Assembly: GCA_947044405.1 (NCBI GenBank)
Contig: CAMRHE010001104.1
Span: forward strand, 155,706 to 219,705
DNA length: 64,000 bases
Direction of reading: 5' to 3'
Source: Leptodactylus fallax
Taxonomy: Eukaryota; Chordata; Amphibia; Anura; Leptodactylidae
Numbering within the stretch: position 1 is the stretch's first letter; each line of letters starts with the position of its first letter. The notes under the pieces were generated by a model. That model saw nothing but the letters and a program-made list of their open reading frames with translations, had not been told where the DNA came from and did not search any database. This document shows positions 50,449 through 61,622 of the stretch, one piece after another. The position numbers and the translations under genes are program-made.

Positions 50449-52138
50449 AGTGTGTGTAACTGTGTGTGTGTAGGAGTGTAACTGTGTGTGTAACTGTGTA
50501 GGAGTGTAATTGTGTGTGTAACTGTGTGTGTAGGAGTGTAATTGTGTGTGTAACTGTGTAGGAGTGTAATTGTGTGTGTAGGAGTGTAATTGTGTGTGTA
50601 GGAGTGTAATTGTGTGTGTAGGAGTGTAACTGTGTGTGTAACTGTGTAGGAGTGTAATTGTGTGTGTAGGAGTGTAATTGTGTGTGTAGGAGTGTAACTG
50701 TGTGTGTAACTGTGTAGGAGTGTAATTGTGTGTGTAACTGCGTGTGTAACTGTGTGTAGGAGTGTAATTGTGTGTGTAGGAGTGTAATTGTGTGTGTAGG
50801 AGTGTAACTGTGTGTGTAACTGTGTAGGAGTGTAATTGTGTGTGTAACTGTGTGTGTAGGAGTGTAATTGTGTGTGTAGGAGTGTAACTGTGTGTAACTG
50901 TGTAGGAGTGTAATTGTGTGTGTAACTGCGTGTGTAACTGTGTGTAGGAGTGTAATTGTGTGTGTAGGAGTGTAATTGTGTGTGTAGGAGTGTAACTGTG
51001 TGTGTAACTGTGTGTAGGAGTGTAATTGTGTGTGTAGGAGTGTAATTGTGTGTGTAACTGCGTGTGTAACTGTGTGTAGGAGTGTAATTGTGTGTGTAGG
51101 AGTGTAATTGTGTGTGTAGGAGTGTAACTGTGTGTGTAACTGTAGGAGTGTAATTGTGTGTGTAACTGTGTGTGTAGGAGTGTAATTGTGTGTGTAGGAG
51201 TGTAATTGTGTGTGTAACTGCGTGTGTAACTGTGTGTAGGAGTGTAATTGTGTGTGTAGGAGTGTAATTGTGTGTGTAACTGCGTGTGTAACTGTGTGTA
51301 GGAGTATAATTGTGTGTGTAGGAGTGTAATTGTGTGTGTAACTGCGTGTGTAACTGTGTGTAGGAGTGTAATTGTGTGTGTAACTGTGTAGGAGTGTAAT
51401 TGTGTGTGTAGGAGTGTAATTGTGTGTGTAGGAGTGTAACTGTGTGTGTAACTGTGTAGGAGTGTAATTGTGTGTGTAACTGCGTGTGTAACTGTGTGTA
51501 GGAGTGTAATTGTGTGTGTAGGAGTGTAATTGTGTGTGTAACTGCGTGTGTAACTGTGTGTAGGAGTGTAATTGTGTGTGTAACTGTGTAGGAGTGTAAT
51601 TGTGTGTGTAGGAGTGTAATTGTGTGTGTAGGAGTGTAACTGTGTGTGTAACTGTGTGTAGGAGTGTAATTGTGTGTGTAGGAGTGTAATTGTGTGTGTA
51701 GGAGTGTAAGTGTGTGTGTAACTGTGTAGGAGTGTAATTGTGTGTGTAACTGTGTGTGTAGGAGTGTAATTGTGTGTGTAACTGCGTGTGTAACTGTGTG
51801 TAGGAGTGTAATTGTGTGTGTAGGAGTGTAATTGTGTGTGTAGGAGTGTAATTGTGTGTGTAGGAGTGTAACTGTGTGTAACTGTAGGAGTGTAATTGTG
51901 TGTGTAACTGTGTGTGTAGGAGTGTAATTGTGTGTGTAACTGCGTGTGTAACTGTGTAGGAGTGTAATTGTGTGTGTAGGAGTGTAATTGTGTGTGTAAC
52001 TGTGTGTAGGAGTGTAATTGTGTGTGTAGGAGTGTAATTGTGTGTGTAACTGCGTGCGTAACTGTGTGTAGGAGTGTAATTGTGTGTGTAGGAGTGTAAT
52101 TGTGTGTGTAACTGCGTGTGTAACTGTGTGTAGGAGTG
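50449..52138. repeat. TG-rich 20-bp minisatellite
   Basis: About 80 units based on AGGAGTGTAATTGTGTGTGT, with extra AACTGTGTGTGT or AACTGCGTGTGT segments inserted at intervals. Alternating purine-pyrimidine stretches could adopt Z-DNA. Composite blocks (with AACTGCGTGTGTAACTGTG) recur irregularly about every 100-200 bp. Confidence 0.96.
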
Positions 52139-52964
52139 GAAGAGTGAAGAAATCAGGCGAAACCTTTTAGAGGCTCACTGAGTATATTTATAAGTAAGCT
52201 TTCAGGCGTACTCGCTCCCTTCATCAGACATGGTGTGATACAAGAACTGAAAATTCACAGATTTTTATACACATGGTTTTCAAAGCATTTTAGAGTCCTT
52301 AAAAAAAAATTGCAATCTAAGTAGAGAAGTTATTTACAACAGGTCAAAAAAACAGTCTGGAAACTTGTGGTGCGTGACGGAGGGATCAGTAATTCTCGCT
52401 GTTATCTGTTTGCTATCAGGAGGTGATTTGTGACCCTCACAGGTCATACATAGTGTGACATGAAGCTGGCATGAATATTAAGTCCAAATTGCAGAGTTTG
52501 AAATTTTTGCATAAATTTGTACTCCATTTCTTTTCTTTTCTCCTGTGTCTTAAAATGTCCCATTAAAACCACAACCCGCAAATCTTCAATAGAGTGGTCT
52601 TCTCCGGAGAAATGTGCGGCCACTGGGAGATCGGTTCTGCTGTTATTAATGGTGGATCTGTGTGAGTTCATTCGCTGACTAAGTCTCTGCCCTGTTTCCC
52701 CCACATAGAGGCCTGTGGTGGGACATTGCACACACATTATGAGATACACCACATTGGGAGACCTGCAGGAGAATGTCCCCCTAATTCTGTGCACCTGTTG
52801 TGACTGTGGGACAGGTACACTGTCAGCGGTGTGGATGTGCTTGCAGGTCATGCACCTTTTATGTAGGGAAGGTGAGGCGCCATTTTCAGTTGGGGCCTTC
52901 AGGGCACTCCGGACGATAATGCGCCTCAGGTTTGGTGGTTGTCGAAAGGTTTGGTGGTTGCTCG
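52139..52964 (-). mobile_element. Penelope-like element 3' end with GIY-YIG endonuclease
   Basis: A minus-strand frame of 177 codons (52977 down to 52444) carries the C-terminal endonuclease of a Penelope-like retroelement. It includes FRQPPNLRRIIVRS (residues 11-24), the cysteine pair CMTC (42-45), the GIY-YIG core VVYLI...LYVGETGQRL (76-99), RMNSHR (102-107), the Glu-containing helix EKRKEMEYKFMQKF and TLQFGLNI. Key GIY-YIG residues look intact. The first nine or so residues belong to the neighbouring DIRS sequence, and the RT is missing, so this is a 5'-truncated copy. About 300 bp of 3' untranslated sequence follows to the TG-rich array, with a hammerhead-like core. Confidence 0.88.
52173..52227 (-). 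ncRNA. Hammerhead-ribozyme-like core (degenerate)
   Basis: On the minus strand, CTGATGA (52227-52221) is followed by 17 nt with AGG/CCT ends, then GAAA (52203-52200), then a stem GCTTACT/AGTGAGC (one G-U pair) closing at 52173. This is the order of a hammerhead core, a motif known in Penelope-like elements. The base that should be U at the cleavage site is C, and no convincing stem I was found, so activity is doubtful. Confidence 0.3.
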
Positions 52965-53945
52965 AAATTTGAAACAAGAGCGGAAACCAAGCCCTGCATG
53001 GAATGAAAGGACAATCCCAATGTCTTCACGACGGTACGGTTGTATGTGGAGTCCTGATAATGTCTTTCACTTCTTCCTGAATCTTTTGAATTTTCTCTTC
53101 TGGAAGAAATACAGTCTGAGAATGGATGTCGATTATAAGACCTAAGAATAGTTCTGACGTGACTGGCTCTAAGTGAGACTTCTCCCAATTGATTAGAAAG
53201 CCCTTATGACTATCTGCATCTGTTCTTGAAGAAGTCCAGGAGACAGAGCAGCAATCAGCTAGTTGTCAAGATGTGGAAAAATCCAGATGGATTGAAGTCC
53301 TAAAGCTGCTACCACCACACTTGCCATCTTGGTGAAAACTCTAGTGAAAGATGTTAGGCCGAAAGGCAGCACCTTGAATTGAAAGTGTATAATCTTCTGA
53401 TGATAAAAAAATCGCTACCCTGAGGATTTTGGATGGATCAGAATATGTAAGTAAGCATCTTTGAGATCCAATGATGCAAGTAATTGATCTTCTTGAAGTT
53501 TTGCTATAACTGTTCAGATTGTTTCCATCTTGAAATGAGTTTTCTCTATAAAGTGGTTCAGAAACCTCAGGTCTATAATGAGCCTCCAATTTCCTCCTGG
53601 TTTTGTCTCGAATAGAAATTGCTGTACTAGAGGAAAAATGCAGAGGTTTTGCTGATCGTTTAGAAGAAAACTATTCCTTGGCCCGTGAAGGCCAATTCTG
53701 TTGAATACCCATTGTTTATGCTCTCCAACATACAATTGTCTGTGGTAATATCTGACCAGGCTGTAAAAATTCTCTGTAAACCTCCTCCAACCTGCTGACC
53801 TCTGGTGGCAAAAATCTTTCCTGTTGACTCCTGAGTCCTCTTGTTTTTTTCTTTGACTTATCAACATTGGAGGACTGACATCTTTAATAGGGCCTACCCC
53901 GTCTGATCTCTTTCCATTCCCACGCCTTGCATATGAGTCCTGTTT
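52965..53945 (-). pseudogene. DIRS-like retrotransposon RT remnant
   Basis: Reading the minus strand from about 53945 gives FCHQRSAGWRRF, FLFETKPGGNWRLIIDLRFL, HFKMETI, ASLDLKDAYLHI (motif A, 53442-53474), LPFGLTSFTRVFTKM, FPHLDN then a stop (motif C, 53259-53279), INWEKSHLEPV and FLPEEKIQKIQEEV. The combination KMETI / LDLKDAY / LPFGL.....VFTK / FP.LD..LI is typical of DIRS-type reverse transcriptases. Motif C is LDN instead of LDD and several stops interrupt, so it is inactive. The tyrosine recombinase and terminal repeats are not present. Confidence 0.8.
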
Positions 53946-54187
53946 TTTTCTGGTAATGGAAACGGGAACCCATATGGCTCATCTGACTGGATTAGAGAAT
54001 ACAAGATTCTTAGGTGCAGCTCCTTATGTATCTAATTAAAAACTGAAGCCTAATCGGTCACTAATTTCAAAGAATACATTTGAATCAGAAGATCTCTGGG
54101 ACACCATCCTCAACATCTCTACCTAATTGAATTAACCAAATTCTCAAGGCCCAAGGGCCTGGTTGTTGAATCCTCTAGACTGAAGCT
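53946..54187. other. Unassigned sequence between DIRS and LINE remnants
   Basis: AT-rich, no recognised motif. It may be further DIRS 5' sequence or unrelated intron. Confidence 0.5.
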
Positions 54188-54551
54188 CTGCATAGTTACA
54201 TAGTAGATGAGGTTGGATGAAGACACCAGTCAATCAAGTCCAACCTATAACCCTACAGTGTTGATCCAGGGGAAGGCAGAAAACCCCATGAGGCTTATGC
54301 CAATTGCCCTATTTCAAGGGTAAAAAATTCCTTCCCAACTCCAATTTGGCAATCAGTATAAAACCCTGGATCAGCTTGTTCTTAACAAAATCTAGAACCC
54401 ATAACCTGTAAAGACATCCAGGCCCTCTTTGAACTTGCTCAATGAATCCACCATCCACATTTCGTGAGGCAGAGAGTTCCATAGCTTCGCTGTTCTTACA
54501 GTAAAGAATCCCCATCTATGTTGTTTGTGAAACTTTCTCTCCTCCAAACGT
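54188..54551 (-). pseudogene. CR1-like LINE, C-terminus and 3' end
   Basis: Minus-strand translation continues from the adjoining array as PVTVTRRRLEERKFHKQHR, then WGFFTVRTAKLWNSLPHEMW and SLSKFKEGLDVFTGYGF, the FF..R....WN.LP tail found at the C-terminus of CR1-like and related vertebrate LINEs. A short 3'UTR follows and ends with a repeated CTATGTAA/CTATG motif at 54188-54203, like the short terminal repeats of CR1-group LINEs. Together with 57712-58350 this is one element split by an array. Confidence 0.85.
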
Positions 54552-57500
54552 CTCCTTGTCACTGTCACCGGTTTAGGTGTAGAGGATGTTCCCTTGTCAC
54601 TGTCACCGGTCTAGGTGTAGAGGATGTCCCCTTGTCACTGTCACCGGTCTAGGTGTAGAGGATGTCCCCTTGTCACTGTCACTGGTCTAGGTGTAGAGGA
54701 CGTCCCTTTGTCACTGTCACTGGTCTAGGTGTAGAGGACATCCCCTTGTCGCTGTCACTGGCCTAGGTGTAGAGGATGTTCCATTGTCACTGTCACCGGT
54801 CTAGGTGTAGAGGATGTTCCCTTGTCACTGTCACCGGTCTAGGTGTAGAGGATGTCCCCTTGTCACTGTCACTGGTCTAGGTGTAGAGGACGTCCCTTTG
54901 TCACTGTCACTGGTCTAGGTGTAGAGGACGTCCCCTTGTCACTGTCTCTGGCCTAGGTGTAGAGGATGTCCCCTTGTCACTGGTCTAGATGTAGAGGGTG
55001 TCTCCTTGCCACGGTCACCGGCCTAGGTGTAGAGGACGCCCCCTTGTCACTGTCACCGGTCTAGGTGTAGAGGACGTCCCCTTGTCACTGTCACTGGTCT
55101 AGATGTAGAGGACGTCCCCTTGTCACTGTCACTGGTCTAGGTGTAGAGGATATCTCTTTGTCACTGTCACTGGTCTAGATGTAGAGGATGTCCCCTTGTC
55201 ACTGGTCTAGGTGTAGAGGACGTCCCCTTGTCACTGTCACTGGTCTAGATGTAGAGGATGTCCCCTTGTCACTGGTCTAGGTGTAGAGGACGTCCCCTTG
55301 TCACTGTCACTGGTCTAGGTGTAGAGGACGTCCCCTTGTCACTGGTCTAGGTGTAGAGGACGTCCCCTTGTCACTGGTCTAGGTGTAGAGGACGTCCCCT
55401 TGTCACTGTCACTGGTCTAGGTGTAGAGGATGTCCCCTTGTCACTGGTCTAGATGTAGAGGGTGTCTCCTTGCCACGGTCACCGGCCTAGGTGTAGAGGA
55501 CGCCCCCTTGTCACTGTCACCGGTCTAGGTGTAGAGGACGTCCCCTTGTCACTGTCACTGGTCTAGATGTAGAGGACCTCCCCTTGTCACTGTCACTGGT
55601 CTAGGTGTAGAGGATATCTCTTTGTCACTGTCACTGGTCTAGATGTAGAGGATGTCCCCTTGTCACTGGTCTAGGTGTAGAGGACGTCCCCTTGTCACTG
55701 TCACTGGTCTAGGTGTAGAGGACGTCCCCTTGTCACTGTCACTGGTCTAGGTGTAGAGGACGTCCCCTTGTCACTGGTCTAGGTGTAGAGGACGTCCCCT
55801 TGTCACTGGTCTAGGTGTAGAGGACGTCCCCTTGTCACTGTCTCTGGCCTAGGTGTAGAGGATGTCCCCTTGTCACTGGTCTAGATGTAGAGGGAGTCCC
55901 CTTGCCACGGTCACCGGCCTAGGTGTAGAGGACGCCCCCTTGTCACTGTTACTGGTCTAGGTGTAGAGGACGTCCCCTTGTCACTGTCTCTGGCCTAGGT
56001 GTAGAGGATGTCCCCTTGTCACTGGTCTAGATGTAGAGGGTGTCTCCTTGCCACGGTCACCGGCCTAGGTGTAGAGGACGCCCCCTTGTCACTGTCACCG
56101 GTCTAGGTGTAGAGGACGTCCCCTTGTCACTGTCACTGGTCTAGGTGTAGAGGATATCTCTTTGTCACTGTCACTGGTCTAGATGTAGAGGATGTCCCCT
56201 TGTCACTGGTCTAGGTGTAGAGGACGTCCCCTTGTCACTGTCACTGGTCTAGATGTAGAGGATGTCCCCTTGTCACTGGTCTAGGTGTAGAGGACGTCCC
56301 CTTGTCACTGGTCTAGGTGTAGAGGACGTCCCCTTGTCACTGTCACTGGTCTAGGTGTAGAGGACGTCCCCTTGTCACTGGTCTAGGTGTAGAGGACGTC
56401 CCCTTGTCACTGGTCTAGGTGTAGAGGATGTCCCCTTGTCACTGGTCTAGATGTAGAGGGTGTCTCCTTGCCACGGTCACCGGCCTAGGTGTAGAGGACG
56501 CCCCTTGTCACTGTCACCGGTCTAGGTGTAGAGGACATCCCCTTGTCACTGTCACCGGTCTAGATGTAGAGGACGTCCCCTTGTCACTGTCACTGGTCTA
56601 GGTGTAGAGGATATCTCTTTGTCACTGTCACTGGTCTAGATGTAGAGGATGTCCCCTTGTCACTTGTCTAGGTGTAGAGGACGTCCCCTTGTCACTGTCA
56701 CTGGTCTAGATGTAGAGGATGTCCCCTTGTCACTGGTCTAGGTGTAGAGGACGTCCCCTTGTCACTGGTCTAGGTGTAGAGGACGTCCCCTTGTCACTGT
56801 CACTGGTCTAGGTGTAGAGGACGTCCCCTTGTCACTGGTCTAGGTGTAGAGGACGTCCCCTTGTCACTGGTCTAGGTGTAGAGGACGTCCCCTTGTCACT
56901 GTCACTGGTCTAGGTGTAGAGGATGTCCCCTTGTCACTGGTCTAGATGTAGAGGGTGTCTCCTTGCCACGGTCACCGGCCTAGGTGTAGAGGACGCCCCC
57001 TTGTCACTGTCACCGGTCTAGGTGTAGAGGACGTCCCCTTGTCACTGTCACCGGTCTAGATGTAGAGGACCTCCCCTTGTCACTGTCACTGGTCTAGGTG
57101 TAGAGGATATCTCTTTGTCACTGTCACTGGTCTAGATGTAGAGGATGTCCCCTTGTCACTGGTCTAGGTGTAGAGGACGTCCCCTTGTCACTGTCACTGG
57201 TCTAGGTGTAGAGGACGTCCCCTTGTCACTGTCACTGGTCTAGGTGTAGAGGACGTCCCCTTGTCACTGGTCTAGGTGTAGAGGACGTCCCCTTGTCACT
57301 GTCACTGGTCTAGGTGTAGAGGACGTCCCCTTGTCACTGTCACTGGTCTAGGTGTAGAGGACGTCCCCTTGTCACTGTCACTGGTCTAGGTGTAGAGGAC
57401 GTCCCCTTGTCACTGGTCTAGGTGTAGAGGACGTCCCCTTGTCACTGGTCTAGGTGTATAGGACGTCCCCTTGTCACTGTCTCTGGCCTAGGTGTAGAGG

Positions 57501-57711
57501 ATGTCCCCTTGTCACTGGTCTAGATGTAGAGGGAGTCCCCTTGCCACGGTCACCGGCCTAGGTGTAGAGGACGCCCCTTGTCACTGTTACTGGTCTAGGT
57601 GTAGAGGACGTCCCCTTGTCACTGTCACTGGTCTAGATGTAGAGGACGTCCCCTTGTCACTGTCACTGGTCTAGATGTAGAGGATGTCCCATTGCCACGG
57701 TCACCGGTATA
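54552..57711. repeat. 38/32-bp minisatellite derived from CR1-like LINE
   Basis: About 88 copies of CCCCTTGTCACTGTCACTGG plus TCTAGGTGTAGAGGACGT (38 bp); loss of CTGTCA gives a 32-bp form. The minus strand of the unit reads PVTVTRGHPLHLD, and both edges run in frame into LINE protein (LFTPIPVTV on one side, PVTVTRRRLEE on the other). Blocks with the landmark GGTGTCTCCTTGCCACGGTC recur every 0.45-0.6 kb (near 55000, 55460, 56040, 56460, 56950), a higher-order pattern. Confidence 0.96.
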
Positions 57712-58350
57712 GGAGTAAAAAGATCATTAGAAAGTTCTTTGTGCTGTCCCTTTATGTATTTGTACATTATGAGATCTCCTCGTAGACGTCTTTTCTCTAA
57801 ACTGAATAACCCCAAATTTGTTAATCTATCGTTGTCCTCTAATCCACCCATTCCCCTAATAATTTTGGTTGCCCTTCTCTGCACTCTCTCTAGTTCGATT
57901 ATCCCCTTCTTGTATACTGGGGTCCAAAATTGCGCGCAATAGTCTATGTGTGGCCGTACCAGTGATTTTATAGAGACATAACTATGTACTTGTCATGAGA
58001 ATCTAGACCTCTTTTGATACATCCCATAAATTTACTTGCCTTGGCAGCCGCTGCCTGGCACTGGTCACTAAAGGTAAGCTTACTGTCCACCACAATTCCC
58101 AAGTCTCTCTCACTGTTAGTCTTACCCAGTAACTTACTATTAAGTACATAATCAGACATATTATTTCTTCTACCAAAATACATAACCTTACATTTGTCTA
58201 CATTAAACGTAATTTGCCAATACTCCGCCCCCCATGCTTCCCACTTCCTGAGATCCCCCTGTAATATTCTATTATATAATGTATCCTCATTTTGATTACC
58301 TTGCAGAGTTTAGTATCATCTGCAAATATGGACACCTGATCTGTAACCAA
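57712..58350 (-). pseudogene. CR1-like LINE, RT motif C to C-terminal region
   Basis: On the minus strand the RT motif C reads IFADDTKLCKVIK (58329 leftward; catalytic DD intact), then LQGDLRKWE, FNVDKCKVMYFGRRNNMSDY, LLGKTNSERDLGIVVDSKL, QAAAAKASKFMGCIKRG, LERVQ-type text in several frames, RRATKIIRGMGGLEDNDRL, LGLFSLEKRRLRGDL and LFTPIPVTV. This order is typical of CR1-type vertebrate LINEs. Frameshifts or stops separate the pieces. The array at 58351 replaces the RT sequence that should lie between motif A and motif C. Confidence 0.9.
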
Positions 58351-60420
58351 CTACTACATCTACCGCATTACTCATGTCCAGATATACTACATCTACCGCA
58401 TTACCCATGTCCAGATATACTACATCTACCGCATCACTCATGTCCAGATATACTACATCTACCGCATTACCCATGTCCAGATATACTACATCTACCGCAT
58501 CACTCATGTCCAGATATACTACATCTACCGCATCACCCATGTCCAGATATACTACATCTACCGCATCACCCCTGTCCAGATATACTACATCTACCGCATC
58601 ACCCATGTCCAGATATACTACATCTACCGCATCACTCATGTCCAGATATACTACATCTACCGCATCACCCATGTCCAGATATACCACATCTACCGCATCA
58701 CCCATGTCCAGATATACTACATCTACCGCATCACCCATGTCCAGATATACTACATCTACCGCATTATCCATGTCCAGATATACTACATCTACCGCATCAC
58801 CCATGTCCAGATATACCACATCTACCGCATTATCCATGTCCAGATATACTACATCTACCGCATTATCCATGTCCAGATATACTACATCTACCGCATTACT
58901 CATGTCCAGGTATACTTCATCTACCTCATTACCCATGTCCAGATATACCACATCTACCGCATTATCCATGTCCAGATATACTACATCTACCGCATTACCC
59001 ATGTCCAGGTATACTACATCTACCGCATTATCCATGTCCAGATATACTACATCTACCACATTACCCATGTCCAGATATACTACATCTACCACATCACCCA
59101 TGTCCAGATATACTACATCTACCACATTATCCATGTCCAGATATACTACATCTACCGCATTACCCATGTCCAGATATACTACATCTACCCCATTACTCAT
59201 GTCCAGATATACTACATCTACCGCATTATCCATGTCCAGATATACTACATCTACCGCATTACCCATGTCCAGATATACTACATCTACCGCATTATCCATG
59301 TCCAGATATACTACATCTACCGCATTACCCATGTCCAGATATACTACATCTACCCCATTACTCATGTCCAGATATACTACATCTACCGCATTATCCATGT
59401 CCAGATATACTACATCTACCGCATCACTCATGTCCAGATATACTACATCTACCGCATCACTCATGTCCAGATATACTACATCTACCGCATTATCCATGTC
59501 CAGATATACTACATCTACCACATTACCCATGTCCAGATATACTACATCTACCGCATTACCCATGTCCAGTCTAGATATACTACATCTACCACATTACCCA
59601 TGTCCAGATATACTACATCTACTGCATTACCCATGTCCCAGATATACTACATCTACCACATTACCCATGTCCAGATATACTACATCTACTGCATTACCCA
59701 TGTCCAGTCTAGATATACTACATCTACCACATTACCCATGTCCAGATATACTACATCTACCACATTACCCATGTCCGTCTAGATATACTACATCTACCGC
59801 ATTACCCATGTCCAGATATACTACCCATGTCCAGCGATATACTACATCTACCGCATTACCCATGTCCAGATATACTACATCTACCGCATTACCCATGTCC
59901 AGATATACTACATCTACCGCATTACCCATGTCCAGATATACTACATCTACCGCATTACCCATGTCCAGATATACTACATCTACCGCATCACCCATGTCCA
60001 TATATACTACATCTACCCATTATACCCATGTCCAGATATACTACATCTACCGCATCACCCATGTCCAGATATACTACATCTACCGCATCACCCATGTCCA
60101 GATATACAACATCTACCGCATCACCCATGTCCAGATATACTACATCTACCGCATCACCCATGTCCAGATATACTACATCTACCGCATCACCCATGTCCAG
60201 ATATACTACATCTACCGCATCACCCATGTCCAGATATACAACATCTACCGCATCACCCATGTCCAGATATACTACATCTACCGCATCACCCATGTCCAGA
60301 TATACTACATCTACCGCATCACCCATGTCCAGATATACTACATCTACCACATCACCCATGTCCAGATATACTACATCTACCGCATTACCCATGTCCAGAT
60401 ATACTACATCTACCGCATCA
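58351..60420. repeat. 33-bp minisatellite derived from LINE RT motif A
   Basis: About 62 copies of CATGTCCAGATATACTACAT plus CTACCGCATTACC. The minus strand of the unit reads GNAVDVVYLDM in frame, close to the GKAVDVVYLDF sequence of RT motif A in CR1-type LINEs, and the array lies where that motif is expected upstream of FADD. As 33 bp is 11 codons, long open frames occur on both strands (about 415 to 695 codons) and are artefacts. Variants: CATCACCC, CATTATCC, CACATTACC. Near 59560-59840 units gain extra CAGTCTAG or lose bases. Confidence 0.95.

Positions 60421-61622
<1,202 letters not shown>

Noticed and set aside
52715..52972. Plus-strand 85-codon frame over the Penelope domain
   Set aside because: Antisense shadow of the GIY-YIG reading frame.
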